Assembly (NCBI RefSeq): GCF_003589925.1 | Contig: NZ_CP032382.1 | Coordinates: forward strand, 3,100,001-3,164,000 | Source of the DNA: Chryseolinea soli | Lineage (GTDB): Bacteria > Bacteroidota > Bacteroidia > Cytophagales > Cyclobacteriaceae | Direction of reading: 5' to 3' | Length of the DNA stretch: 64,000 nt | Shown here: positions 25,759-33,938 of the stretch, one piece after another | Position numbering within the stretch: the first letter of the stretch is position 1 | Layout: every line of letters starts with the position of its first letter | Translations under genes and position numbers: made by a program | The notes under the pieces: model-generated | Database searches by the model: none | What the model saw: the letters and a program-made list of their open reading frames with translations, nothing else | Told to the model about the DNA's origin: nothing

Positions 25759-26766
25759 CTACCGAACGTTTACAACATAGGTAAAAACGTAGCGTTCGTT
25801 CAAAAGAAAATGAACGGTCTGTGTTCCTCTCGCAGGGAAGGTGTGGTCAACGCAATAACGACCGCCGGGTTTTGCTTGAAAATGGGCATCGAAAGTTTGC
25901 TTCGCGTTCGGGCCTTCAACGGACAACTGCACACTTTCAATGATCTCATCGCCGCTCTTGACAAACTGAAAGGAGACAGTTTCTCCTTTTGCTGCGACGA
26001 GGTTGAGCGTTTTCGGGAACATCTCGTGGATTTCGTGTAACAATGCGCCACTATAGATGAGCGGCCCATTTAAGAATTGGTCCAACGTGGGCTTGTGCGT
26101 CAGGAGCATCCAGGTGGGATCCAATGGGTAATGGTTTTGAACAAACGAGGAAGGGTCGGCTAAAAAATAGGACACATCAAACTTCTGCACATACCTGGAT
26201 TGCTCCGTGTCATATGCTCCACTCGACCACGTGACGTCGGACAGATACCATTTGTTGTGAAGCCGGACCGCATTCCACGAATGGTTGGCGATGCCGGTTC
26301 CACCTACATTGGACTGCGTGTTTCGCCCATAGCCGTCAATGATCACGCACGCCAGGCGGGCGTGCGTAGCCAGCTCCCGGACCAGGTAGGCATAACCCGA
26401 GCACACCGTCTTTTGCTTTTCAAGCAGATTTTTGAATACGCGCAAACAGAATCCTTTGTTCCATGCTGCGAGATCTTCCGGTTTTTTCAGGCTTTCTCTT
26501 TTTTGTTTATTCTTTAGAAAAAGCGAGTAGTCATACTCGATGTTGTTCGCTACCCAAACGTAGATAGCCCTGAACTTTTCCTCTTCCGTTGGCAACGACC
26601 GGGTCAATTTGTCGGCCAGACTTTTTAGATCGTTTAAAGGGTGCTTGGGATATGCTGCTGCGAGATGGTCGGCGTTTCTAAAGTCAGTGCACGCGAAATC
26701 GGTTCGCTGTGCATGCAGGGGCACCGAAAAGATTACAACGATACAAAACGTTAGCGTGGCCTTCAT
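25759..26766 (-). CDS. Secreted transglutaminase-like protein
   Basis: A 335-residue protein. The ATG at 26766 gives a signal peptide (MKATLTFCIVVIFSVPLHAQ) and is preferred to an upstream in-frame ATG at 26826. A transglutaminase-like cysteine-protease domain follows, with its triad intact: C122 (TVCSGYAYL), H162 (ANHSWNAV) and D177 (LSDVTW). An all-beta C-terminal region (about 230-335) completes the protein, similar to eukaryotic kyphoscoliosis-type peptidases. Likely periplasmic or secreted; may be a peptidase or a cross-linking enzyme. It starts 19 bp after the CxxC/carboxypeptidase-regulatory gene and is almost certainly co-transcribed with it. Confidence 0.85.
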   Translation of the reverse strand: MKATLTFCIVVIFSVPLHAQRTDFACTDFRNADHLAAAYPKHPLNDLKSLADKLTRSLPTEEEKFRAIYVWVANNIEYDYSLFLKNKQKRESLKKPEDLAAWNKGFCLRVFKNLLEKQKTVCSGYAYLVRELATHARLACVIIDGYGRNTQSNVGGTGIANHSWNAVRLHNKWYLSDVTWSSGAYDTEQSRYVQKFDVSYFLADPSSFVQNHYPLDPTWMLLTHKPTLDQFLNGPLIYSGALLHEIHEMFPKTLNLVAAKGETVSFQFVKSGDEIIESVQLSVEGPNAKQTFDAHFQAKPGGRYCVDHTFPARGTQTVHFLLNERYVFTYVVNVR

Positions 26767-26785
26767 CCTATGGAGAATAAGAAGA

Positions 26786-27511
26786 TCAGAATATGGCTTT
26801 GATGGCTTCCCATAATCTGCGAACACCCGATGGTTTGGCCTTGTAGGTTTGGTCGACGGCTACGGCGCCCATCAATGCCAGGTAGGCAGGGGGCATCGAC
26901 ACTTCGAGTGGGTCAGTTAATCTCTGGATGACACGCTCCTGAGGTTCAAGGCCGATAAAATTAAATATCAGTACATCGCCTTCTTTGAGCTTCCGGGGAA
27001 ATTCAAATCGACCGTCTGCATCCGTGAAGGTGTGTTCCATGGAGCCTTTCAGGTAAACATTAACCCCGGGAAGTGGCGAATGGTCCTCATCGGATTTAAC
27101 AACCCCGCGGATGACTTGCTTCTCTTTGATCGCCGCACGTTCTGATGCCGTCGCTTCCGGATGCTGAACCACTTCCGTGTTGGTTCTGGCACTGGGGATT
27201 TGTGCCGAAGTGGGTTTGCTCATCACAACCAGCAGCAAGCTCACAAGGCCGGCCCTGAACAACGTCAGCCCCGGATTGATTTTTACAACGGCCGTGTTTG
27301 AATAAGCTTTTAATTGATCCGGGCGAAAACGTCCGCAGGTGTGGGTTGGCCTGGCGCGAAAAAAATCAATGATTTCAGCGTCGCCCATTTTGGTAAAGTC
27401 GATAACCGTTTTTTGACAGGAACCACAAAATTTGCCACCGGATGCGGGCGTAAAGGCATCCCATTTTTCGGAACAAGGCGAGGAGATGGAGAGTGAGATA
27501 TTTTGTTTCAT
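26786..27511 (-). CDS. CxxC N-terminal, carboxypeptidase-regulatory-like membrane protein
   Basis: A 241-residue protein in three parts. Residues 1-50 hold a small cysteine module (PCSEKWDAFTPASGGKFCGSC, key cysteines in FCGSCQKTVIDF) that recurs at the start of many Bacteroidota proteins and looks like a zinc-binding or disulfide site. A transmembrane helix follows (about 80-100). The C-terminal part has a CarboxypepD_reg-like domain (VIRGVVKSDEDHSPLPGVNV, FTDADGRFEF, IFNFIGLEPQE). The domain is also found in front of SusC-type receptors. First gene of a two-gene unit with the transglutaminase-like protein. Function unknown. Confidence 0.8.
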   Translation of the reverse strand: MKQNISLSISSPCSEKWDAFTPASGGKFCGSCQKTVIDFTKMGDAEIIDFFRARPTHTCGRFRPDQLKAYSNTAVVKINPGLTLFRAGLVSLLLVVMSKPTSAQIPSARTNTEVVQHPEATASERAAIKEKQVIRGVVKSDEDHSPLPGVNVYLKGSMEHTFTDADGRFEFPRKLKEGDVLIFNFIGLEPQERVIQRLTDPLEVSMPPAYLALMGAVAVDQTYKAKPSGVRRLWEAIKAIF

Positions 27512-27762
27512 AACCGATGTTTCTTGTAGGATGCGGGGGAAGGGGGGATTCCATAAGAAAGGGTGGATTTTTTAATGGCTTAGCCACCATTTTCGTCTCT
27601 CGCCAGCCTAAAAAGCTACTTTTCGGCCTGTTTTCCGGGGTTTAATGAATATTCAATATTTATTTCAATTTGGTCTGGACGTGACTTCTGAAATCGTCTT
27701 CAAAGGATAAGCGAAATGCCCTTTCTTTCTATGATAGATTGACAATCAATACGTTATAACTG

Positions 27763-27823
27763 TGTGTGTAATTTGTACGGAAATCATACACACAAAATTG
27801 CACGATGTACGGAAACTGTACGT
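27763..27823 (+). promoter_or_regulatory. Repeat-rich operator of the toxin-antitoxin module
   Basis: TGTGTGTA (27763-27770) is mirrored by TACACACA (27787-27794). TGTACGGAAA occurs twice (27774-27783 and 27806-27815) and TGTACG a third time at 27818. The cluster ends 45 bp before the antitoxin start, the place where DUF1778-type antitoxins bind to autoregulate. The remainder of the 356-bp gap 27512-27867 shows no gene. Confidence 0.6.
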
Positions 27824-27867
27824 ATATTGTATGAAAGTGTATTGCGTAAAAATAAAACAAACGTCTT

Positions 27868-28218
27868 ATGGCAACTGAAACAGCCCGATTGGATGTTCGA
27901 TTGGCCAAAAACCAAAAAGAATTGTTCGAAGAAGCGGTTGATTTGGGTGGTTATTCTACCCTGACTCAATTTATTTTGGATGCCGCTATGGAGAAGGCGG
28001 AATCCATTATCGAAGAGCACAAGAATTGGTTAACCTCTGAACGTGATCGTGAAACGTTCTTCGCCATCTTGGCATCGCCGCCCAAAGCCAATGCTAGTCT
28101 GAAAGCCGCCGTTAGAAAATATGAGGCCGCACTTCAGGAACCTGAGAAGACCACTAAGGCTTCCACCCGGAAAGTAAAATCCAATGCAGTTAAGAAAAAA
28201 AACATTGGAAGCCGTTAG
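27868..28218 (+). CDS. DUF1778 (TacA-like) antitoxin
   Basis: A 116-residue protein with an N-terminal ribbon-helix-helix DNA-binding domain (ETARLDVRLAKNQKELFEEA, then GYSTLTQFILDAAMEKAE) typical of DUF1778/TacA antitoxins. A helical region of about residues 50-95 would wrap the partner acetyltransferase. The lysine-rich tail (residues 96-116) is longer than usual and comes from the part of the gene that overlaps the toxin frame by 35 nt. It is expected to neutralise the GNAT toxin and to repress its own promoter at the repeats just upstream. Confidence 0.88.
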   Translation: MATETARLDVRLAKNQKELFEEAVDLGGYSTLTQFILDAAMEKAESIIEEHKNWLTSERDRETFFAILASPPKANASLKAAVRKYEAALQEPEKTTKASTRKVKSNAVKKKNIGSR

Positions 28219-28723
28219 ATTAAACTCCGCGCACAAAAAGAAGGAATTCTCATGCGGTGAAAAGGCACTTGACGATTATTTAAAAACGCAGGCGGGACAA
28301 GATCAGAAAAGAAACGTCGCCGTTTGCTTTGTGCTGGCGGAAGACGATGGAACAATCAAAGGGTATTATACGCTCGCCAGCGACAACATTAACAGAGAAA
28401 ATATTCCTGAGGCTCGTCGTAAAGCTATGCCTTATAAAAACCTTCCCGTTGTCCTGTTAGGAAGGTTAGCACGCGATCAGCGATACAAAGGTACTGACAT
28501 TGGCCATTGGTTGTTGGTCGACGCCTTGAAACAAACTATGACGATCTCGAAAACCATTGGCATAATGGCAGTTGTTGTTGATCCCCTCCATGAGAAGGCC
28601 GCTGCTTTTTATGAAAAGTTCGGTTTTGTGAAATTGCGCGATACAAACAGAATGTTCATGGCAATGGAAACCATTCGGGATGCCTTCAAAGGGGACGATA
28701 AAGGCGAAAGAGAAAAGCAATAA
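28184..28723 (+). CDS. GNAT acetyltransferase toxin (TacT-like)
   Basis: A 179-residue Gcn5-related N-acetyltransferase. The acetyl-CoA loop is present as LARDQRYKGTDIGHWLL, with the R/QxxGxG/A pattern slightly changed, and the catalytic-type tyrosine in AAAFYEKFGF. FSCGEKALDDYLKTQAGQD and YYTLASDNI are hallmarks of the TacT/AtaT class that acetylates aminoacyl-tRNA and blocks translation. The start lies inside the antitoxin gene (35-nt overlap), ensuring coupled synthesis. Which tRNA is modified cannot be told. Confidence 0.87.
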   Translation: MQLRKKTLEAVRLNSAHKKKEFSCGEKALDDYLKTQAGQDQKRNVAVCFVLAEDDGTIKGYYTLASDNINRENIPEARRKAMPYKNLPVVLLGRLARDQRYKGTDIGHWLLVDALKQTMTISKTIGIMAVVVDPLHEKAAAFYEKFGFVKLRDTNRMFMAMETIRDAFKGDDKGEREKQ

Positions 28724-28862
28724 CCCGGTTCACAAATTCTGGCGATAATCTCTCATCAAGTTTTCCGGAGCTGGAATAACAGATAAAGTTGATTTCGGGT
28801 GGAGACATCAAAGTTGACCGAATTTAAAAGAACGCCACTAGCATTTCTAAAATACTTTTTTA

Positions 28863-28870
28863 TAGCTTTG
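28863..28870 (+). promoter_or_regulatory. Candidate -7 element of the thi operon (TAGCTTTG)
   Basis: TAGCTTTG fits the Bacteroidota -7 consensus TAnnTTTG exactly and lies 9 bp before the first paired bases of the TPP aptamer, the spacing expected if transcription begins at about 28876. No good TTTG box is seen 20 bp upstream. Confidence 0.55.
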
Positions 28871-28877
28871 GCCCGGC

Positions 28878-28960
28878 TTTAGGGGTGTTCCGAAATAGGA
28901 ACTGAGATAATACCCTTTGAACCTGATCCAGGTCATACTGGCGAAGGGAAAAGTAGTGCT
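28878..28960 (+). promoter_or_regulatory. TPP riboswitch (THI element)
   Basis: The conserved core is plain to read: AGGGGTG at 28881, CTGAGA at 28902, TACCC at 28911, GAACCTGATC at 28919 and ATACTGGCGAAGGGAA ending at 28950. These are the signature segments of the thiamine pyrophosphate aptamer. The aptamer ends about 80 nt before the thiM start. A CCCTTTT stretch at 29001-29007 could pair with AAGGG in the 3' side of P1 and serve in the switch, though whether it works on transcription or translation cannot be decided by eye. Confidence 0.95.
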
Positions 28961-29033
28961 GCGATCTCCGTGCATATCCCATTCGGGAAAATTCCTATTG
29001 CCCTTTTATAATCTACGATCTAAAGTAAAAGTT

Positions 29034-29831
29034 ATGCAGGAGCAACTGTGGAAGAGTATTGTATTGGTGCGGGACAAATCACCCCTCGTGCAAAGTATTA
29101 CCAACTATGTCGTGATGAATAGCACCGCCAACGCGCTCTTGGCGGTCGGCGCCTCGCCCATCATGGCCCATGCCCACGAAGAGATGAAGGACATGGTGTC
29201 GATTGTTGGCGCATTAGTGATCAACATGGGCACGCTCGATGACTATTGGGTGAAGAGCATGCACCTGGCCATCGCCCAGGCCAACGCATTGCACATTCCG
29301 TGGGTACTTGACCCGGTAGGTGCCGGTGCCACGCCCTACAGAAATGAAGTGCTGGAAGGATTACTACAACTACGCCCAACGATCATACGTGGCAATGCCT
29401 CCGAGATCCTGGCCTTGGCCAGCAAGCATACCACTCCGACAAAAGGCGTCGACAGCACCCACCGGAGTACGGAAGCCGTTGATGCGGCGTTGACGTTGAA
29501 CCAGCATTTTGGAAGTGTGGTCTGTATCTCCGGGGCTACAGACATCATTGTAAACAAAGACAGCATGGTAAAACTTTCAAACGGCCACCCGATGATGGCG
29601 CGTGTCACCGGCATGGGATGCACAGCCACGGCACTGACAGGTGCATTTGTTGCTGTCCACCCTGGCGACCCGATGAAAGCCACGGTGGCTGCTATGGCGC
29701 TGATGGGTGTGGCAGGTGAACTTGCCGTACGGCGATCGACCGGACCCGGAAGTCTGCAAGTGAATTTTCTCGATAGCCTGTACACCATACGGGAGACCGA
29801 GTTCGCGGAGCGGTTGAAAGTAAGTGCGTGA
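29034..29831 (+). CDS. thiM: Hydroxyethylthiazole kinase
   Basis: A 265-residue kinase that phosphorylates 5-(2-hydroxyethyl)-4-methylthiazole for thiamine salvage. Family motifs: PLVQSITNYVVMNSTANALL, ASPIMAHAHEEM, NMGTLDDYWV, WVLDPVGAGATPYR and the catalytic cysteine region VTGMGCTATALTGAF. An in-frame ATG at 28917 lies inside the riboswitch and is rejected; the ATG at 29034 gives the normal family N-terminus. First gene of the riboswitch-controlled unit thiM-thiE-thiD-tenA; its stop overlaps the thiE start. Confidence 0.96.
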   Translation: MQEQLWKSIVLVRDKSPLVQSITNYVVMNSTANALLAVGASPIMAHAHEEMKDMVSIVGALVINMGTLDDYWVKSMHLAIAQANALHIPWVLDPVGAGATPYRNEVLEGLLQLRPTIIRGNASEILALASKHTTPTKGVDSTHRSTEAVDAALTLNQHFGSVVCISGATDIIVNKDSMVKLSNGHPMMARVTGMGCTATALTGAFVAVHPGDPMKATVAAMALMGVAGELAVRRSTGPGSLQVNFLDSLYTIRETEFAERLKVSA

Positions 29832-30472
29832 TGCATCATCGGGAATTTCCATATCGTTTGTATCTGGTGACCGACGAAAAGGCTTGCCTGGGAAGAGACC
29901 TGATCAAGGTCACCGAAGCTGCTGTAAAGGGAGGTATCGACCTGGTGCAGATACGCGAGAAAGACCTGAACCAAAAAGCGTTTTTAGAAAAAGCATGGCG
30001 GTTAAAAGAAATGCTGGATCGTTACCAGGTGCCCCTCATTGTAAACGACAACCTGAGTGTGGCCCAAGCATGTTTTGCGGCCGGCATCCACGTGGGTAAC
30101 TCGGATCTGTCGCCCGTGGAGATCCGAAAGGAGTGGCCTGCGCGTTGCATCGTCGGTTATTCCATTGAGGACGAATCACAGGTGACCAGTGTTGCGGCAA
30201 GCCATGCCGACTACCTGGGCATCAGCCCCGTGTTCTCGACGCCAACCAAAACCGACACCGTAACCGAATGGGGACTGGACGGTATTCGCAAAATCAGATC
30301 GCTTTGCACAAAACCGTTGGTGGCCATCGGGGGGATAAAAAGTGAAAATGCATTTGCCGTCATGACCGCCGGTGCCGATTGCCTGGCGGTAGTCTCTGCG
30401 ATCTGCTCGGCTTCCGATCCGGCGCGGGCCGCTGAAACGATTCGAATGGAAATAGAAAAAGCATTAAAGTAA
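29831..30472 (+). CDS. thiE: Thiamine-phosphate synthase
   Basis: A 213-residue TIM-barrel enzyme that joins HMP-pyrophosphate and thiazole phosphate to give thiamine phosphate. Motifs: YRLYLVTDEKACLGRDL, DLVQIREKDLNQ, PLIVNDNLSVAQACFAAGIH, GISPVFSTPTKTD and LVAIGGIKSENA. A GTG three bases upstream is possible, but the ATG at 29831 shares its A with the thiM stop (TGATG), indicating coupling. thiD follows after one base. Under TPP control with the rest of the operon. Confidence 0.96.
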   Translation: MHHREFPYRLYLVTDEKACLGRDLIKVTEAAVKGGIDLVQIREKDLNQKAFLEKAWRLKEMLDRYQVPLIVNDNLSVAQACFAAGIHVGNSDLSPVEIRKEWPARCIVGYSIEDESQVTSVAASHADYLGISPVFSTPTKTDTVTEWGLDGIRKIRSLCTKPLVAIGGIKSENAFAVMTAGADCLAVVSAICSASDPARAAETIRMEIEKALK

Positions 30473-30473
30473 A

Positions 30474-31304
30474 ATGACCATGGTACGTTATCACAGTGTG
30501 TTGACCATTGCCGGTTCCGATAGCGGTGGTGGCGCGGGAATACAAGCGGACATAAAGACCTTTTCGGCATTGGGATGCTTTGGCACATCGGCGATCACGG
30601 CCATCACCGTTCAGAATACCCGTGGCGTATTTGGCATACATAGCATACCACCGGCCATTGTTCACGATCAGATAAAAGTAGTGATGGACGATATTCGCCC
30701 CGCGGCGATAAAGATCGGAATGGTGCATACCGCCGACCTGGCGGTGGCGATTGCCTCGGCCATCAGGGAATATGCCGTGCCCGTGATCCTTGATCCGGTG
30801 ATGGTGGCCACCAGTGGCGATAAACTGATCGAGGACAACACGATAGAGACACTACAGAAAGAACTCTTCCCCTTGTCCGGTCTGGTAACGCCCAATGTGC
30901 ATGAAGCCCAACTGCTCGCGGGCATGCCCATAAAAAATAAGGAAGACATGAGACGGGCTGCGCGTGAAATCATCAAGACAGGTTGTCGCGCCGTGTTGAT
31001 CAAAGGCGCCCACCTCAAGGGCGATCACCTGTTCGATGTATATGTGGACACAAACGGAAGAGAAGAGATTTTTGAATCGGGCTATATCGACACCGATAAC
31101 ACACACGGAACAGGATGCACACTCTCTTCCGCCATCGCCGCCTACAGCGCGAGAGGCATCGAAATGGTGGAAGCCATCAGGAAAGCCACGTTGTATGTGC
31201 ACCAAGCCATCGAAGCCGGAAGAAACGTACAGACCGGTGGGGGACATGGCCCGCTCAATCACTTTTTCAATCCTCAAAAAATGATCACCCATGACCTGGT
31301 GTAA
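30474..31304 (+). CDS. thiD: Bifunctional hydroxymethylpyrimidine kinase / phosphomethylpyrimidine kinase
   Basis: A 276-residue ribokinase-fold enzyme that phosphorylates HMP and then HMP-phosphate. The opening [22 protein letters not shown] is diagnostic (key residues [17 protein letters not shown]), with [28 protein letters not shown] and the C-terminal catalytic [18 protein letters not shown]. It lies one base after thiE and overlaps the tenA start by 14 nt. Supplies the pyrimidine half for ThiE. Confidence 0.96.
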   Translation: MTMVRYHSVLTIAGSDSGGGAGIQADIKTFSALGCFGTSAITAITVQNTRGVFGIHSIPPAIVHDQIKVVMDDIRPAAIKIGMVHTADLAVAIASAIREYAVPVILDPVMVATSGDKLIEDNTIETLQKELFPLSGLVTPNVHEAQLLAGMPIKNKEDMRRAAREIIKTGCRAVLIKGAHLKGDHLFDVYVDTNGREEIFESGYIDTDNTHGTGCTLSSAIAAYSARGIEMVEAIRKATLYVHQAIEAGRNVQTGGGHGPLNHFFNPQKMITHDLV

Positions 31305-31950
31305 ATCAGCCTGGCAAAAGGCACAACCCATCTATGACCAAATCGTCATCATGCCCTTTATCAAAGGAATGATCGATGGCACGTTGGATCAAAGCAAGTT
31401 CAATTTTTATATCGCGCAGGATGCCCGGTATCTTGAGAATTTTGGAAGGGCACTGGCCCTGATCGCGGCGCGTGCTCATCGCAAAGATCATGTGCTCGAT
31501 TTTATCCGGTTTGCCGAAGGCGCCATCGTTGTGGAGAGCGCTTTGCATGCGGGCTATTTGAGCGGACAGGATGGAGCAAAAAAAATCGAAGTGTCGCCGG
31601 CATGCCATCACTACAACAGTTATCTGATCAGCACCGCCGCCATTGCACCGGTAGAGATCGCGATGGCCGCGGTGTTGCCCTGCTTCTGGGTCTATAAAGA
31701 AGTTGGTGATTACATATTTGAGCATCAAAATAAAAATGGCAATCCCTATCAGGCGTGGATCAACACGTATTCGGGAACAGATTTTGGAATCGTTGTCAAC
31801 AAGGCGATCCTGATTTGCGATGAGATTGCTGCCACCTGCACGCCTCGGCAAAGAGACGCCATGACGGAAGCTTTTCTCACCGGCTGCCAACTAGAATGGA
31901 TGTTTTGGGACAGCGCCTGGCGTTTGGAAAAATGGCCTGTGATGGCGTAG
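31291..31950 (+). CDS. tenA: TenA family thiaminase II / aminopyrimidine aminohydrolase
   Basis: A 219-residue all-helical TenA protein that salvages the pyrimidine moiety from degraded thiamine. Motifs: YDQIVIMPFIKGMIDGTLD, NFYIAQDARYLENFGRAL and the active-site cysteine region SPACHHYNSYL; the C-terminal glutamate sits in TGCQLEWMFWDSAW. It starts within the last 14 bases of thiD. With thiM, thiE and thiD it forms a complete salvage route (no thiC or thiG here). Its 3' end overlaps a convergent DUF3303 gene by 60 bp. Confidence 0.94.
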   Translation: MTWCKSAWQKAQPIYDQIVIMPFIKGMIDGTLDQSKFNFYIAQDARYLENFGRALALIAARAHRKDHVLDFIRFAEGAIVVESALHAGYLSGQDGAKKIEVSPACHHYNSYLISTAAIAPVEIAMAAVLPCFWVYKEVGDYIFEHQNKNGNPYQAWINTYSGTDFGIVVNKAILICDEIAATCTPRQRDAMTEAFLTGCQLEWMFWDSAWRLEKWPVMA

Positions 31951-32229
31951 AAGAAACTTATTTCCACCCAATACTTTTTCTTTCGCCTGCGCGGAGGTGA
32001 TCAAGGGAATGATCTCAAAATCGGCCAGGTCGTTCCACCGGCCAACCCACTCCTGGAGTTTTTCAATGGATTCGCTTTCCATGACCTGGTAACAAACGGT
32101 GACGTTTTCATCGATCCAACTGTTGATATACCGCACGCCTTCCGGGAGCATACGTCCTTTCTCATCAAATCGTTGGTACAACGTGCGCAGTTGATGCGGG
32201 TGAAATCGCTCGATGATCATGTACAGCAT
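31891..32229 (-). CDS. DUF3303 domain protein with an extended tail
   Basis: A 112-residue protein. Residues 1-88 match DUF3303: MLYMIIERFHPHQLRTLYQRF, LPEGVRYINSWID, VCYQVMESESIEKLQEW and DFEIIPLITSAQAKEKV. DUF3303 proteins are ferredoxin-like dimers of unknown role. The last 23 residues are not part of the usual domain and are encoded antisense to the end of tenA, suggesting that an original stop was lost. Convergent with the thiamine operon. Confidence 0.75.
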   Translation of the reverse strand: MLYMIIERFHPHQLRTLYQRFDEKGRMLPEGVRYINSWIDENVTVCYQVMESESIEKLQEWVGRWNDLADFEIIPLITSAQAKEKVLGGNKFLLRHHRPFFQTPGAVPKHPF

Positions 32230-32397
32230 GGCGGGTTTGTATTGGGTTCGTTCGTCAAGAACGCAAATTCCGGAAACATGTGAAATGGCAAGCCCGACAG
32301 GGACAGGATGAATTTCTTAAAGAGACAAATCCGGCTCCATCAACTTAAATGCTGAAGAGACTTTTGTTTTTTTAATTTTGTATGCTTTGCCACCCCC

Positions 32398-33216
32398 ATG
32401 AAGGAAGACCGTTCTGCCCGAAATCCGTATCGTCCCGATGTGACGTTGTTCCTGGTGCTGATACCCTTTATCAGTGCCTTCAACTACTATCTCACCTATT
32501 CCAACATTCGCCTGCGCTGGTTCCTGGTCATCACCTTCGTGCTCGACACCGTGCAGGGATACATCGCCTGGTGGGCCGTCCGTAAACTTATTTTCTACCT
32601 GGACCGAAAGCTGCCCTTCCACCAAGGCCTGCTCAAACGCATCGTGGTTCAATTGGTCACGACGATTGTGCTTGGCCTGGCCATCCTCATCGCGCTGACT
32701 GAGCTCTCCAGTTGGATTGCCCGGGGCAAACCCGCCGCCCTGAATTTCTACACCACCGATCTGTTCATCATCAGCATCTGGTTTTTTGTGATCAATGGCA
32801 TTTACATCGGTTTCTATTTTTATAATCAATGGAAAACCCTGGAAGCGGAGCGGCACGAAGAAAAAAGAGAGCGCACCGACGGCCTGGTGGTGAAGCAGGG
32901 CAAGCAGGATATAAAATTGATCTTCGAAACCGTGGCCGGCTTTTCGGTGGAAGGGGAGTACGTGGTGGTGTTTCAGCTGACCGGCAAAAAGTTTTTTGTA
33001 GACCAGTCGCTCGACAAACTGGAGAAGACCCTGCCCTCGGTTTTCTTCCGGCTCAACCGCCAATACATTCTGCACCGGCAGGTGATCCAGGGATTCCGGC
33101 GTGCCGAAAACGGTAAGCTGGACGTGCTCATCGCCGCGAGCGAACAGCTGCCTGCCGAGATCACCGTGAGCCGCACCAAGGCCAGCGCATTTAAGAGCTG
33201 GTTTCAGCCGGAATGA
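32398..33216 (+). CDS. Membrane-bound LytTR transcriptional regulator
   Basis: A 272-residue protein with four membrane helices in the first half (about residues 17-140) and a LytTR DNA-binding domain in the second (about 170-265): EGEYVVVFQLTGKKFFVDQSLDKLEKTL given here by its key blocks GEYVVVF and DQSLDKLE, then FFRLNRQYILHRQVIQ and ITVSRTKASAFKSWF. It belongs to the Bacteroidota group in which the sensor part is a bare four-helix membrane domain with no kinase. Upstream of an outer-membrane-like protein and a serine hydrolase, which it may control. Confidence 0.88.
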   Translation: MKEDRSARNPYRPDVTLFLVLIPFISAFNYYLTYSNIRLRWFLVITFVLDTVQGYIAWWAVRKLIFYLDRKLPFHQGLLKRIVVQLVTTIVLGLAILIALTELSSWIARGKPAALNFYTTDLFIISIWFFVINGIYIGFYFYNQWKTLEAERHEEKRERTDGLVVKQGKQDIKLIFETVAGFSVEGEYVVVFQLTGKKFFVDQSLDKLEKTLPSVFFRLNRQYILHRQVIQGFRRAENGKLDVLIAASEQLPAEITVSRTKASAFKSWFQPE

Positions 33217-33322
33217 CTGCAATTGGCGGATAAAGTTGCCACACTTCGCCGGAAAACCGCCGAAAGACCCCGCCCAGGCCACATCCGCAGCCGTAATATT
33301 GCCTTGTAAAATCACGCTATCC

Positions 33323-33919
33323 ATGAGACATCTTGCACAAAGCCTGGCGGTATGTTTTTGTTTTGTTTTATCGGCCAGGGGCCAGTCGGATTCACCCCGG
33401 GGCTACCAGGACTTTCCCATCATCGTCACCCTGCAATTTCATGCGTTTGCCGTGCCGTTTCACGATCTCAAATCCAATTTCAGGAATGTGGGGATCGGGC
33501 TGGGCACCGAGGTGAGCTACACGGGCAATCAAAAATTTGTACAACAGTTGTCGGTGGTGTGGTATCGCAATAAGACCATTGGAAACGGGCTGCTTTTCTA
33601 TACGCAACCCGTTTGGCGCCCGGGCATTGGCGACAATTTTTATGGAGAGCTCAAGGCCGGCATCGGCTATCTGCTGGCAAGCCGCCCCTCACCGGCGCTC
33701 AGACAAACCAACGGCGAATGGAAAACCACCGGACACAAGGGCAAGGGAATGCTGACGTTGCCCATTGGGATCTCGGCAGGCTATAACCCCCAAGGCTCGG
33801 GCCAGGTGCTGGTGTCGCCGTTTGTGAGCTATCAACTTTTGGTGGTCAGCGGCTATAACCAGAGCGTGCCCGTGGTGCCGGAAACGCTGGTGCAAGTGGG
33901 TTCGAGGGTACACTTTTAA
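33323..33919 (+). CDS. Secreted outer-membrane-like protein, unknown function
   Basis: A 198-residue protein with a signal peptide (MRHLAQSLAVCFCFVLSARGQ). The mature part alternates hydrophobic and polar residues with many aromatic and glycine residues (IVTLQFHAFAVPF, VGIGLGTEVSYTGN, LPIGISAGYNP, LVSPFVSYQLLV) and ends in a beta-strand with terminal phenylalanine (VGSRVHF), the profile of a small outer-membrane beta-barrel. The ATG at 33323 is chosen over an in-frame TTG at 33236. It lies 19 bp before the serine hydrolase gene, probably in one transcript. No family recognised. Confidence 0.65.
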   Translation: MRHLAQSLAVCFCFVLSARGQSDSPRGYQDFPIIVTLQFHAFAVPFHDLKSNFRNVGIGLGTEVSYTGNQKFVQQLSVVWYRNKTIGNGLLFYTQPVWRPGIGDNFYGELKAGIGYLLASRPSPALRQTNGEWKTTGHKGKGMLTLPIGISAGYNPQGSGQVLVSPFVSYQLLVVSGYNQSVPVVPETLVQVGSRVHF

Positions 33920-33938
33920 AATCAAAAAAAAGAAATTC

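Noticed and set aside
28917..29033. N-terminal extension of thiM from an upstream ATG
   Set aside because: The ATG lies within the conserved TPP aptamer; the family N-terminus begins at 29034.
32317..33324. Long (335-codon) minus-strand open frame
   Set aside because: It is antisense to the LytTR regulator, which has clear helices and a DNA-binding domain. The antisense product has no recognisable features.
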